Shown here: positions 1-8,672 of the stretch, in pieces
Layout of the letters: each line of letters begins with the position of its first letter
How positions within the stretch are numbered: the stretch's first letter is position 1
Assembly (NCBI RefSeq): GCF_011752935.1
Contig: NZ_VWWO01000003.1
Span: forward strand, 310,001-374,000
Direction: 5' to 3'
Source: Chitinophaga sp. Cy-1792
Lineage (GTDB): Bacteria; Bacteroidota; Bacteroidia; Chitinophagales; Chitinophagaceae
DNA: 64,000 nt
Translations under genes and position numbers: made by a program
The notes under the pieces: model-generated
What the model was told of the DNA's origin: nothing
What the model saw: only the letters and a program-made list of their open reading frames with translations
Databases searched by the model: none

Positions 1-37
1 CTGAAAGACTATGTACGTAGTACTAAAAAATAAATAA

Positions 38-1273
38 TTATTTGAACTGGATTGCTTTAACCGGCGTGATTTTGCGGATGATCAATGAAGGTAGCAAAAG
101 TATGCAGATGCATATGAGTAAGGTACCTGCATTGATCGCCACCACTTCATACCAGTAGAGCGATACGGCAGCAACAGGCATGTAGTAGGTGTCTTCGGGG
201 AGTTTGAAGAGGCCATATGTCTGTTGCAGCCAGGCCAGTGAAAGCCCGACGAAATCCCCGATGGCGATGCCAATGGTGATGATATAGGCTGCGTGCCAGG
301 TAAAGATTTTCTGTATAGACCAGTTGCGCATGCCCAGTGCCTTGAGGATGCCTACCATGTTGGTCCTTTCCAGGATGAGTATCAGCAGTGCGGTGACGAG
401 GTTGATCGCCGCCACGATGGTCATGATAATGAGGATGATATATTTATTCTTGTTCTGGAGTTTCAGCCAGTCGAAGATATTAGGGTAGATGTCTGCGATG
501 GTGCGGGTGAAGAGGTCGCCGCTGAGCATATTTTCATCGATGTACTTAGCGGTGGAGTCCATTTGGTGGTAGTCTTTAACCGCGATTTCGTAGCCGCCGA
601 TCTGTTGCGGGTCCCAGTCGTTGAGGCGGCGGATAAGGTTGATATCACCCAGGATATAGGTTTTATCATAATCCTCGATCGCTGTTTTGTATATACCCGT
701 TACCGTTAGTTTTCTGGCTCTTGGCGATTGTCCGCCGCCCTGAATAAAGTAGATGATCACTTTATCATTGACTTTCAGGTTAAGGTCGTTGGCGATGCTG
801 CTGCTGAGGATTACGCCGGGGGCGAAGGTGCTGTCGTTGTATTGCAGAATATTACCGGCCACAATGAACCTTTTCAGGGATTCCCAGTTATAGTCTTTAC
901 CAACGCCTTTGAATATTACTCCGTCAATTTCTTTATCGGCTTTAACGATAGCAGATTTTGTAGCATAGCTGTTGATGGACTTCACTTCGGGAAGCTGGCG
1001 GATATTTCTGACGAGTGTACTGTCGTAGTCGAAGGGTTTTTCCTGGGTTAGCGGGCCTGCATTGGGCTGATACTGGTTGATCAGTATATTTCCCCAGAAA
1101 TCGAAGATTTTCCCCTGAATAACTTCCTGGAAGCCGTTTACCAATCCGATTGCCAGGATCATGACAGCCACACTAACAGCAGTAGCTGCTATGGCTATTT
1201 TGATAATGAATCCAGAGAAGGAAGAACTCTTGTTAAAAGCTATCCTGCGGGCAATAAAACTTGGTAAGCGCAT
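38..1273 (-). CDS. FtsX-type ABC transporter permease (LolC/LolE-like)
   Basis: Inner-membrane permease of the FtsX/LolCE/MacB superfamily, 411 residues. One transmembrane segment lies near residues 20-48, followed by a large extracytoplasmic domain to about residue 275, then three membrane segments near 277-300, 325-350 and 375-400. This MacB-PCD plus FtsX arrangement is typical of lipoprotein-releasing or substrate-expelling permeases. The start codon is the ATG on the reverse strand at 1273. No ATPase gene is adjacent; the LolD-like ATPase at 16.1 kb is a possible partner only by inference. It diverges from the plug-like gene at 1444. The substrate is not determinable from sequence; lipoprotein export is the family-based guess. 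Confidence 0.85.
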   Translation of the reverse strand: MRLPSFIARRIAFNKSSSFSGFIIKIAIAATAVSVAVMILAIGLVNGFQEVIQGKIFDFWGNILINQYQPNAGPLTQEKPFDYDSTLVRNIRQLPEVKSINSYATKSAIVKADKEIDGVIFKGVGKDYNWESLKRFIVAGNILQYNDSTFAPGVILSSSIANDLNLKVNDKVIIYFIQGGGQSPRARKLTVTGIYKTAIEDYDKTYILGDINLIRRLNDWDPQQIGGYEIAVKDYHQMDSTAKYIDENMLSGDLFTRTIADIYPNIFDWLKLQNKNKYIILIIMTIVAAINLVTALLILILERTNMVGILKALGMRNWSIQKIFTWHAAYIITIGIAIGDFVGLSLAWLQQTYGLFKLPEDTYYMPVAAVSLYWYEVVAINAGTLLICICILLLPSLIIRKITPVKAIQFK

Positions 1274-1443
1274 TAATATTTCAGGTGTTTATTTAGAAAT
1301 AAAGGTACTGTTTAAAGTAATTATATTAATTGAAATGTCATTAAAATAATTGCTGGTGGCGGGCGTTTAATCCATTACGTTAGAAATAAGCGGGGATTAA
1401 AATCTTAAAATAGTCGTAACTTCCATCCGATCAAATTCCGAGT

Positions 1444-2733
1444 ATGCGTAAAGCACTATTGATGTTGGCGCTCCTGTATGCTGCACTGTTGCCCTCAGTT
1501 TTAAAGGCCCAGGAATTAGCCATTACACCTGACCACGTTTATCAAAGTAATATTAAGTCTGTAAAGCTGAACCAGGCGGGCGACCCGCTAAGTCTGCCCA
1601 TGATTACCCTGGGCTCTTCGGAGCAGCTGGAGCTGGCTTTTGATGATATGGACAATGATGTAAAGAGTTACTATTATACTTTTGTACTCTGTAATGCAGA
1701 CTGGTCGCCGGCTCAGGTGAACCAGCTGGAATATCTCCGTGGATTCTCTGAGATCAGGATACAGAACTATAAGATGTCCAGCATTGCTTTTCAGCGTTAT
1801 ACACACTATAGTGCGCAATTGCCGGGCGGTAATAGCTTCCCGATCAAATCCGGGAATTATCTCCTGAAGGTTTACCTGGACAGCGATACCACGCAGCTGG
1901 CGTTTACCCGCAGGATGATGGTGGTAGACAATAAAGCCGGTATTGCCGGTTATATTCAGCAGCCGGTGAGCCCTAAATTATTCCGCACGCACCAGAAAGT
2001 GAACTTTGAGGTAAATATGGGCGCACTCAATATCCCTAATCCTTTTGACCAGATTAAAGTGGTGATCCTCCAGAATGGCCGCTGGGATAATGCAGTGGTG
2101 AATCCGCGTCCGCAGTTTATCAACAATAATGTTATTAAATATAATACAGAAGTAGATTGTGTAATTCCCGGCGGTAAAGAGTTTCGCTGGATAGATCTGC
2201 GAAGTTTCCGCCTCCAGACAGAGCGCGTGAAACATACGGAATACCATACCAACAGTACCGACGTATATGCGCAACCGGATGTAGAGAGGGCCGATAAAAT
2301 ATACCAGTTTATTAAAGATATAAACGGTAAATACTACCTGGCTACGCTGGACGATTACGACCCTAATTTTGAAGGAGATTATGCGTCTGTGCATTTTAAT
2401 TTTTCATCGCCGGAACCTTATGCCGGCTATGATATGTACATTTTCGGAGAGTTTACCAACTATGAAACGAATGACCTGAACAGGATGAAATACAATCCAC
2501 AGACACGGGCATACGAATGTACTTTATTGCTGAAACAGGGGTATTACAATTATATCTATGGATTGATTGATCAGCGTGATCCTGCCGGTAAATTCAGTAC
2601 TGCGCTGACAGAAGGTGATTACTGGGAAACAGAGAATAATTATACGATATTACTGTATTACAGATCACTTGGTACGAGGATAGATCAGCTGGTATCGACG
2701 ATTACTTTGAATACAATTCTGAATAGAAAATAA
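1444..2733 (+). CDS. DUF5103 / type IX secretion system plug-like protein
   Basis: Exported protein of 429 residues with a signal peptide (hydrophobic residues 4-20, ending near LKAQ). The rest is beta-rich and matches my recollection of the DUF5103 family, whose Flavobacterium member is the Plug that closes the periplasmic side of the type IX secretion translocon. The motif region around YYTFVLCNADW near residue 80 is characteristic. Family function comes from published work on the SprA complex; a role here is inferred. It stands alone, divergent from the FtsX permease and convergent with ndh, with a hairpin between them. Length fits the family. Confidence 0.8.
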   Translation: MRKALLMLALLYAALLPSVLKAQELAITPDHVYQSNIKSVKLNQAGDPLSLPMITLGSSEQLELAFDDMDNDVKSYYYTFVLCNADWSPAQVNQLEYLRGFSEIRIQNYKMSSIAFQRYTHYSAQLPGGNSFPIKSGNYLLKVYLDSDTTQLAFTRRMMVVDNKAGIAGYIQQPVSPKLFRTHQKVNFEVNMGALNIPNPFDQIKVVILQNGRWDNAVVNPRPQFINNNVIKYNTEVDCVIPGGKEFRWIDLRSFRLQTERVKHTEYHTNSTDVYAQPDVERADKIYQFIKDINGKYYLATLDDYDPNFEGDYASVHFNFSSPEPYAGYDMYIFGEFTNYETNDLNRMKYNPQTRAYECTLLLKQGYYNYIYGLIDQRDPAGKFSTALTEGDYWETENNYTILLYYRSLGTRIDQLVSTITLNTILNRK

Positions 2734-2788
2734 TCATCTGCATAAAAATAGCAGGTGATGAAAGCCTCCACTGCCCGAAGGGCGGAAC

Positions 2789-2817
2789 AAAAAAAGCTGT
2801 AGCGAAGCTACAGCTTT
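2789..2817 (-). terminator. Rho-independent terminator for ndh
   Basis: Perfect 11-bp stem, AAAGCTGTAGC against GCTACAGCTTT with a 3-nt GAA loop. Read on the minus strand the stem is followed by a run of T, so it should end ndh transcripts. It lies between the convergent plug-like gene and ndh. Confidence 0.8.
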
Positions 2818-2840
2818 CAAATAATTCAAGTTGCTGGTAT

Positions 2841-4151
2841 TTAAGAAGCTACTGTTTGCCGTAGTTTCACGATGTTGGCAGCACCACGTTTGATGATAAT
2901 ACGGGTACCACGTTCGAAGGTAAAGTAACGATAGAACCAGTTGATAAATACCACCAGTTTGTTACGGAACCCGAGCAGACTCATTAAGTGAACGATCATC
3001 CAAACCACCCAGGCAGGGAAGCCGCTCATTTTGATGCCTGCAAACTCAGCAACAGCGCGGTTTCTACCAATGGTGGCCATACTGCCGAGGTCTTTATAAT
3101 GGAAAGGCTTTTCTACTTTTCCATTCATTTCCAGTAAAATATTTTTAGCCAGATTTACACCCTGCTGGATCGCAACCTGCGCTACCATCGGATACCCTTT
3201 AGGGAAGCGTGGATCATTGGTCATCTGGGCGATATCACCGATAGCATAAACATTTTTGAAGCCTTTCAGCTTGTTGAAGTCATCGACGAGGATACGGCCG
3301 TTTGGCAGAATAATATCCTGTGGCAAACCGTGCACCGGTACGCCTTTCACACCAGCTGACCATAACAGGGAGTGTGACTGGATCTGTTCTCCGGTACTTA
3401 AAGTGACGGTTTTACCATCATACTCTTTTACACCGGTAGAAAGCATTACACGCACACCCAGTTCTTCCAGACTTTTCAAAGTTTTTTGAGATGTCTGTTC
3501 GCTGAAAGAGGCCAGGAGTCGAGGCCCTGCTTCGATCAGGTAAACATTCATCAGATTTTGAGGAATGGAAGCATAATCTTTAGGGAGGATATATTTGCGT
3601 AATTCAGCGAAAGCACCGGCTAATTCTACGCCGGTAGGGCCTCCGCCTACCATTACGAAGTTGAGTTTAGCTTTGATTTGTTCAGGATCAGTGAGGAGCA
3701 GACTTTCTTCAAATTGTTTCACCACATAATTCCTGATCTGCACCGCTTCGATAAGAGATTTCATGCCGATAGCATTGGCTTCTATCGTTTTATTACCGAA
3801 GAAGTTGGTGTTGCTGCCGGTTGCGAAAATGAGATAATCGTAGTGCAATTCTCCGATACCTGTTTCCAGGATATTTTCTTCTGCACGGATACCGGTTACT
3901 TCCGCCATGCGGAATACCAGGTTTTTCTGTTTGCGGAATATGCCACGTAAAGGGAAAGCGATACTGTCCGGTTCCAGGCCTGCAGTAGATACCTGGTACA
4001 ACAAAGGCTGAAACAGGTGATAATTGTTCCTGTCCAGCAATACAACCTGAACGGGAGCGTGTTTCAGGTGTTTAGCAAGATTAATACCTCCAAAGCCACC
4101 ACCTACTATTACTACCCTTGGGTTCTTCGTTTCCGGAATGTTGAGACTCAT
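2841..4151 (-). CDS. ndh: Type II NADH:quinone oxidoreductase (NAD(P)/FAD-dependent)
   Basis: Single-subunit, non-proton-pumping NADH dehydrogenase, 436 residues, passing electrons from NADH to the quinone pool at the inner face of the membrane. An FAD-binding dinucleotide motif (VGGGFGG) lies near residue 16 and a second NADH-binding motif (VGGGPTGVE) near residue 167, with the conserved YAIGD-type segment near residue 305. The C-terminal stretch after about 385 is amphipathic and hydrophobic, as expected for membrane attachment. It has its own upstream promoter with an adjacent inverted repeat at 4236-4271. Assignment as NDH-2 is firm; quinone specificity is not visible. Confidence 0.93.
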   Translation of the reverse strand: MSLNIPETKNPRVVIVGGGFGGINLAKHLKHAPVQVVLLDRNNYHLFQPLLYQVSTAGLEPDSIAFPLRGIFRKQKNLVFRMAEVTGIRAEENILETGIGELHYDYLIFATGSNTNFFGNKTIEANAIGMKSLIEAVQIRNYVVKQFEESLLLTDPEQIKAKLNFVMVGGGPTGVELAGAFAELRKYILPKDYASIPQNLMNVYLIEAGPRLLASFSEQTSQKTLKSLEELGVRVMLSTGVKEYDGKTVTLSTGEQIQSHSLLWSAGVKGVPVHGLPQDIILPNGRILVDDFNKLKGFKNVYAIGDIAQMTNDPRFPKGYPMVAQVAIQQGVNLAKNILLEMNGKVEKPFHYKDLGSMATIGRNRAVAEFAGIKMSGFPAWVVWMIVHLMSLLGFRNKLVVFINWFYRYFTFERGTRIIIKRGAANIVKLRQTVAS

Positions 4152-4235
4152 AAGTTAGATTTTAAAGAGAGATATCTGATTCATTGTATCCTACATTATA
4201 ACATCCAGCAAATCCAATGCTATCGTTATTGTTTT

Positions 4236-4271
4236 CAAAGTTACTAAAGTTTCAGAAAAAAATGAAACTTT
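4236..4271 (-). promoter_or_regulatory. ndh promoter with candidate operator
   Basis: On the minus strand TAACTTTG (4236-4243) fits the Bacteroidota TAnnTTTG element. Immediately upstream lies a perfect 9-bp inverted repeat, AAAGTTTCA at 4246-4254 and TGAAACTTT at 4263-4271, separated by 8 bases. It fills the spacer, where a bound protein would block polymerase. The regulator is unknown. Confidence 0.5.
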
Positions 4272-4304
4272 AAATGTGTATTTGGTACACAAAGTTCAGG
4301 GATT

Positions 4305-5012
4305 TTATTTTAGTAAAGAAAAAATTATTGTGGCGAAGGCGGCTCCGGCGAGTGGACCAAGGAGAGGAACCCAGGCGTAGGCCCAGTCGCTGCTGCCTTT
4401 GGAGGGGATAGGCAGTATTGCATGCATAATACGTGGCCCCAGGTCGCGGGCGGGGTTGATGGCATAACCGGTAGGTCCACCGAGGGAGAGGCCAATGGCA
4501 AGCACCAGAAATGCGACAGGGAGGGCATCCAGGGAGCCGATGCCAACGGCTGGCTTACTGATATAGAGGATAGCCAGGATAAAGGCGGTAGTAGCCAGGA
4601 ATTCGGTCAGGAAGTTATACCAGACACTACGTATGGCCGGCGCGGTGCAGAAAGTGCCTAAAATTGCGCCTTTATCGGTCGTAATGTCAAATTGTTTTTT
4701 GTAGCAGAGCCATACTCCGGTTGCGCCGGTCATGGCGCCGAGCATTTGTGCGAGCAGGTATCCGGGGACAGATGTCCACGGAAAGTCACCTTTTATCGCC
4801 AGTGCAAAAGTGACAGCGGGATTGAGGTGGGCGCCGCTGTAACGGCCGGTGCAATACACGCCAACAAATACGGCCATAGCCCAGCCCATGGTGATAACGA
4901 TCCATCCGCCCTGGTTGCCTTTGGAGTTTTTGAGGACCACATTGGCAACCACGCCATCTCCGAGAAGAATAACGAAGGCTGTTCCAACAATTTCTGCCAG
5001 GAATGGTGACAT
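4305..5012 (-). CDS. glpF: Glycerol facilitator (MIP/aquaporin family)
   Basis: Six-helix MIP channel, 235 residues, for passive glycerol entry through the inner membrane. Both half-helix signatures are present: HLNPAV around residues 62-67 and INPARDLGPR near residue 190. The Asp following the second NPAR is the hallmark of glycerol-conducting members rather than strict water channels. It lies 34 bp downstream of glpK on the same strand, so facilitator and kinase are very likely cotranscribed, kinase first. Length is at the short end of the family but complete. Confidence 0.93.
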   Translation of the reverse strand: MSPFLAEIVGTAFVILLGDGVVANVVLKNSKGNQGGWIVITMGWAMAVFVGVYCTGRYSGAHLNPAVTFALAIKGDFPWTSVPGYLLAQMLGAMTGATGVWLCYKKQFDITTDKGAILGTFCTAPAIRSVWYNFLTEFLATTAFILAILYISKPAVGIGSLDALPVAFLVLAIGLSLGGPTGYAINPARDLGPRIMHAILPIPSKGSSDWAYAWVPLLGPLAGAAFATIIFSLLK

Positions 5013-5046
5013 AGTGCGAATTTAATGAGTCAGTAATTGGTTCGTG

Positions 5047-6537
5047 TTATTCTGTCCAGGCTTGCGCTGCATGTATGGCTCGCTGCCAGTTTTTGTAGAG
5101 TTCTTTTCTGGTATGGTCTTCCATGGCTGGTTCGAACGTGGCATTTATCTGCCATTGTTTGGCGATGGTTTCAATGCTGTCCCAGAAGCCAACAGCCAGT
5201 CCGGCGAGGTAGGCTGCGCCAAGGGCTGTTGTTTCGGTGATATTGGGCCTTACTACCCTGATATTGAGGATATCTGCCTGGAACTGCATCAGCAGGTTAT
5301 TGCTGGTAGCGCCGCCATCCACCCTTAATTCTTCGATTTTCATACCGGTATCGGCTTCCATGGCTTTTAGCACGTCCATGGTCTGGTAGGCGATGGCATC
5401 CAGTGCCGCCCTGGCAATATGTGCGGCCGTGGAGCCACGGGTGAGTCCAACCATAGTGCCACGTGCATATTGGTTCCAGTAAGGGGCGCCTAATCCGGCA
5501 AAAGCGGGAACAAGGTAAACACCGTCGCTGTGCGGCACCGTGGCAGCGAGTTTTTCCACATCGGCGGAGTGCCTGATAATGCCCAGGCCATCGCGGAGCC
5601 ACTGTACTACGGCTCCACCGATGAAGATACTGCCTTCAAGGGCGTAACTGACTTTCCCATCAATTTTCCAGGCGATGGTAGTGAGCAGATTATTTTTAGA
5701 TTTTTTAGGTGTTTCACCGGTATTGAGTACCATAAAGCATCCGGTGCCGTAGGTATTTTTGATCATACCTGGTTCGGTGCAGAGCTGTCCGAAGAGGGCA
5801 GCCTGCTGATCGCCGGCAATGCCAGCCAGCTTTATTTTAAAGGGAGTGAGTGTGGCTTCTGTTTCACCGTATACCTCGCTGGATTGCCGTACATCCGGCA
5901 TCATGCTGGCAGGGATATTAAAGAGCTGCAGTAGTTCTTCATCCCATTTGAGATCGTGAATATTGAAGAGTAGTGTACGTGAGGCATTACTGACATCCGT
6001 GATGTGTAGTTTGCCACGGGTATAATTCCAAACGATCCAGGAATCGACGGTACCAAAGGCGAGTTCACCGTTTTCGGCTTTTTCTCTGGCGCCGGGAACG
6101 TTGTCGAGGATCCATTTTATTTTAGTACCAGAGAAGTAGGCGTCTATGAGTAATCCCGTTTTATCACGGATCATTTCTTCCTTGCCTTCTTTTTTAAGTT
6201 GATTGCAGTAATCGGCGGTACGTCTGTCTTGCCACACGATGGCGTTATGGACGGGTTTACCTGTTTTTCTTTCCCATACGATGGTCGTTTCTCTTTGGTT
6301 GGTGATGCCGATGGCGGCGATATCTTCACCGGTACAATTGGCGCGGAGTATGGCTTCACCGGCAACGCCGGCCTGGGTGGTCCATATTTCCATGGGGTCA
6401 TGTTCAACCCATCCTGCCTGTGGGAAAATCTGTTTAAATTCTTTTTGTGCAACAGCGGTAATGGCTCCGTTTTTATCAAAAATTATTGCGCGGGAGGAGG
6501 TAGTGCCCTGGTCCAGCGCCAGAATGTATTTTCCCAT
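5047..6537 (-). CDS. glpK: Glycerol kinase
   Basis: FGGY-family kinase of 496 residues that phosphorylates glycerol to sn-glycerol 3-phosphate with ATP. The N-terminal phosphate-binding signature [12 protein letters not shown] starts at residue 5 and the FGGY-type C-terminal domain is intact ([14 protein letters not shown]). The reading frame stays open a further 53 codons upstream, but that extension is low-complexity and lies in an interspersed repeat; [10 protein letters not shown] at 6537 is the family start. First gene of a glpK-glpF operon. No repressor gene is nearby. Confidence 0.95.
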   Translation of the reverse strand: MGKYILALDQGTTSSRAIIFDKNGAITAVAQKEFKQIFPQAGWVEHDPMEIWTTQAGVAGEAILRANCTGEDIAAIGITNQRETTIVWERKTGKPVHNAIVWQDRRTADYCNQLKKEGKEEMIRDKTGLLIDAYFSGTKIKWILDNVPGAREKAENGELAFGTVDSWIVWNYTRGKLHITDVSNASRTLLFNIHDLKWDEELLQLFNIPASMMPDVRQSSEVYGETEATLTPFKIKLAGIAGDQQAALFGQLCTEPGMIKNTYGTGCFMVLNTGETPKKSKNNLLTTIAWKIDGKVSYALEGSIFIGGAVVQWLRDGLGIIRHSADVEKLAATVPHSDGVYLVPAFAGLGAPYWNQYARGTMVGLTRGSTAAHIARAALDAIAYQTMDVLKAMEADTGMKIEELRVDGGATSNNLLMQFQADILNIRVVRPNITETTALGAAYLAGLAVGFWDSIETIAKQWQINATFEPAMEDHTRKELYKNWQRAIHAAQAWTE

Positions 6538-6540
6538 GGT

Positions 6541-6745
6541 GTATGTTTTTCTCGCAAAGAACGCAAAGGAACAAAGTGCGCAAAGTTGCGCCTCCGGCGC
6601 CTTTTTCTTGTTTGCGTTCTTTTTTAGTACAACATGGAAAAAAGATATTTGTTTGTTTTTGCTATAATAACAAAACATTCTGCTTACAAACAACAAGACG
6701 TAATCCTTTGCGTACTTTGCCTCTTATGCTGCTTTGCGCGCAAAA
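6541..6745. repeat. CTTTGCG-type interspersed repeat cluster
   Basis: The glpK leader holds several degenerate copies of the word CTTTGCG with an embedded hairpin (GCGCCTCCGGCGC at 6589-6601). More copies lie at 6708-6740. The same word pattern and a related GCGCC-GAAG-GGCGCC hairpin recur at about 25408-25455. This looks like a family of dispersed intergenic repeats, not a gene. Confidence 0.5.
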
Positions 6746-6776
6746 AAAATCCCCGGTACATCTCTGCACCGGGGAT
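6742..6776 (-). terminator. Rho-independent terminator for the aldolase gene
   Basis: Stem ATCCCCGGT/ACCGGGGAT (6749-6757 with 6768-6776), followed on the minus strand by seven T. It separates the aldolase gene from glpK, so the two are probably separate transcripts. Confidence 0.85.
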
Positions 6777-6799
6777 ACACCATCTAAAAAATATTGCGA

Positions 6800-7453
6800 T
6801 TACATTTTCCTGGCATCTTCCAGGAATTTAGCCAGGCCGATATCCGTTAAAGGATGTTTCAGCAGGCCGAGAATAGAGTCTAACGGACAGGTACATACGT
6901 CGGCACCTACTTCAGCACATTTCACGATGTGGAGTGCGCTACGGATGGATGCTGCGAGGATTTCAGTTTTGAAACCCTGTACGCTATATATCTGAGCGAT
7001 CTGAGCGATCAGTTCAACGCCATCCCAGTTGGTATCATCGATACGACCGATGAATGGGGAAACGTAAGCTGCACCTGCTTTAGCAGCCAGGATAGCCTGA
7101 CCTGCAGAGAATACCAGGGTACAGTTGGTTCTGATACCGTTGTCGGTGAACCATTTGATTGCTTTCACGCCGTCTTTAATCATAGGAACTTTCACCACGA
7201 TGTTCGGGTGAATAGCCGCCAGTTTCTGTCCTTCTTCGATAATGGATTTAAAATCCGTAGAAAGTACTTCTGCACTCACGTCACCATTTTCGGTGATTTC
7301 GCAGATGTCTTTGTAATGCTTCAGAATAGCAGCTTCACCTTTAATACCTTCTTTTGCCATCAGAGATGGATTGGTTGTTACACCATCCAGGATACCGAGA
7401 TCGTGAGCCTCCTGTATTTGCGCCAGATTAGCTGTATCAATAAAGAATTTCAT
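6800..7453 (-). CDS. fsa: Fructose-6-phosphate aldolase / transaldolase-like protein
   Basis: Small transaldolase of the FSA/TalC subfamily, 217 residues, which uses a Schiff-base lysine for aldol cleavage or transaldol transfer. The N-terminus (KFFIDTAN, then GVTTNPSLM near residue 24) and the active-site segment VVKVPM with Lys88 are present. This length matches FSA-type enzymes, not the 310-residue classical transaldolases. Whether it is an aldolase or a working transaldolase cannot be decided here; in Bacteroidota this subfamily is often annotated as transaldolase. It ends at its own terminator and lies downstream of the SRP RNA gene. Confidence 0.9.
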   Translation of the reverse strand: MKFFIDTANLAQIQEAHDLGILDGVTTNPSLMAKEGIKGEAAILKHYKDICEITENGDVSAEVLSTDFKSIIEEGQKLAAIHPNIVVKVPMIKDGVKAIKWFTDNGIRTNCTLVFSAGQAILAAKAGAAYVSPFIGRIDDTNWDGVELIAQIAQIYSVQGFKTEILAASIRSALHIVKCAEVGADVCTCPLDSILGLLKHPLTDIGLAKFLEDARKM

Positions 7454-7579
7454 ACTATGTTAAATTAAAGTTCTGAGAGCTTGTGTGCGTGCGGAGCAAC
7501 TGTCATTAGGAAAGGAGGTGAGAATAAACCAGCTGACTATTGACAGCGACTAATGACCTTTTAAAAAGAGAAAAAAAAA

Positions 7580-7674
7580 GGCAAGTTACTTATATCGCAC
7601 CGCTTCAACCACCTACCCTTGCTACATTCCTGTCCTGGGGGAGTTCAGCAGGAGCTGGTCGTATAAGACTTGCC
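7580..7674 (-). ncRNA. ffs: Small bacterial signal recognition particle RNA (4.5S-type)
   Basis: Read on the minus strand, this 95-nt segment folds into one long hairpin. The ends pair exactly (GGCAAGU with ACUUGCC, then CUUAUA with UAUAAG). The apical part has the universal SRP signature: CAGG, a 3-bp helix ACA/UGU, a GGAA tetraloop, then AGCA, which is the symmetric loop that binds Ffh. A poly-T run directly follows the 3' end, so the terminal helix probably also terminates transcription. A consensus promoter lies just upstream. Spliced size and motif both fit short bacterial SRP RNA. Confidence 0.93.
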
Positions 7675-7678
7675 GATG

Positions 7679-7709
7679 CAAAGGTAATACAATGTGTTGT
7701 AAATCCAAA
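7679..7709 (-). promoter_or_regulatory. Promoter of the SRP RNA gene
   Basis: Minus strand: TTTG (7706-7709), 19-base spacer, TACCTTTG (7679-7686), ending 4 bases before the RNA 5' end. This matches the Bacteroidota -33/-7 consensus exactly. Confidence 0.8.
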
Positions 7710-7822
7710 TTTTATAGAACTTTTCTTGAAATTTTTTTTCCGACACATCCTCCAAGGCCCGCCAGACGTGCGGTTTTGGTTAGAATATTTATTTTTATAA
7801 TGTATTGAAAGGCTTGCTGGAA

Positions 7823-8548
7823 CTACTTTTCAAAGGTCGTATAATAGTTGTAATCATTCAGCACCGTTTCCAAAAACATAGTGTCCGGTAAATTACTGCT
7901 GATCTTCAACACATCTTTTACCCTGTTGGCCACACGACTTGCAAGCATGTCATCACCGCTTAAAGCGCGGTCTAGCAACTCCTTGATTTTATTCATGTCC
8001 CTGTCAGACAACCGCATGATCTCTGGAAAACTTGGTGTATATCCTTCGTAATTGATATTACGGAAGATGGTATCTTCAATTTTACCTTTCTGTTTGGTAC
8101 TGATAACGATCGTGCCTGCTGCAATATCTCCCACACGCTGCTTCAACGGTGACCTGACGATACTAATCACAGGAATAACAGCAAAGAAGAAAAATGGCTG
8201 TTCTATGATGCGGAAAAACCAACGGGTCAGGAGCTGACTCGTTGAAGGCGTGTTCCCTATCAGCCCTACCACTTTGATCTGCATTACCTTTTTTCCCGGT
8301 GTCTGCCCATTCATAAATAACTCAAATAACAGCGGATAAAGCAATGCCGGCAGTGTTACAAACAGCAGCGTAACAGCAGAAAAGGCGCCGTCTGTCATAT
8401 CAAAGGTTCCGAACATGGTATAAAAGATCCATACAAATATTGCTCTCACGACTAAATCTATCAGCCATGCAATAAAACGCAGGCCAATATCCGCTGCCTC
8501 AAACTCGAGATCAATATTAAAGGAAGTAGGAATTTTTATTGTGTTCAT
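7823..8548 (-). CDS. RDD family membrane protein
   Basis: Integral membrane protein of 241 residues with the RDD domain: an N-terminal segment ending in the helix around GLRFIAWLID, further hydrophobic segments near residues 40-90, and a charged C-terminal cytoplasmic tail of about 90 residues. I chose the ATG at 8548 (MNTIKIPTSF) over a longer open frame, because a TAGATTTG promoter element lies only 3 bases upstream and the extension has no family character. It diverges from the SpoIIM-like gene. RDD, SpoIIM, DUF4129, MoxR and DUF58 genes commonly cluster; the molecular role is unknown. Confidence 0.85.
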   Translation of the reverse strand: MNTIKIPTSFNIDLEFEAADIGLRFIAWLIDLVVRAIFVWIFYTMFGTFDMTDGAFSAVTLLFVTLPALLYPLLFELFMNGQTPGKKVMQIKVVGLIGNTPSTSQLLTRWFFRIIEQPFFFFAVIPVISIVRSPLKQRVGDIAAGTIVISTKQKGKIEDTIFRNINYEGYTPSFPEIMRLSDRDMNKIKELLDRALSGDDMLASRVANRVKDVLKISSNLPDTMFLETVLNDYNYYTTFEK

Positions 8549-8672
8549 TCTCAAATCTACACAATTGTTTATATATTGTTCCATATTCCAGCCTACGTGC
8601 CTGTACCTGTATCGCGGAAATCCGCTACTGTACACCGCTTATGGAGGAGAGCATAAAACAGCAGGATCCGGT

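Noticed and set aside
6199..6667. Two 142-codon plus-strand open frames over the 5' half of glpK
   Set aside because: Antisense shadows of a clear glycerol kinase gene, with no promoter or family.
7540..7800. 86-codon plus-strand open frame, with a perfect AAAGGAGGTG upstream at 7511-7520
   Set aside because: It runs antisense through the SRP RNA gene, the product has no family character, and Shine-Dalgarno pairing is not used in this phylum; the match is probably chance.
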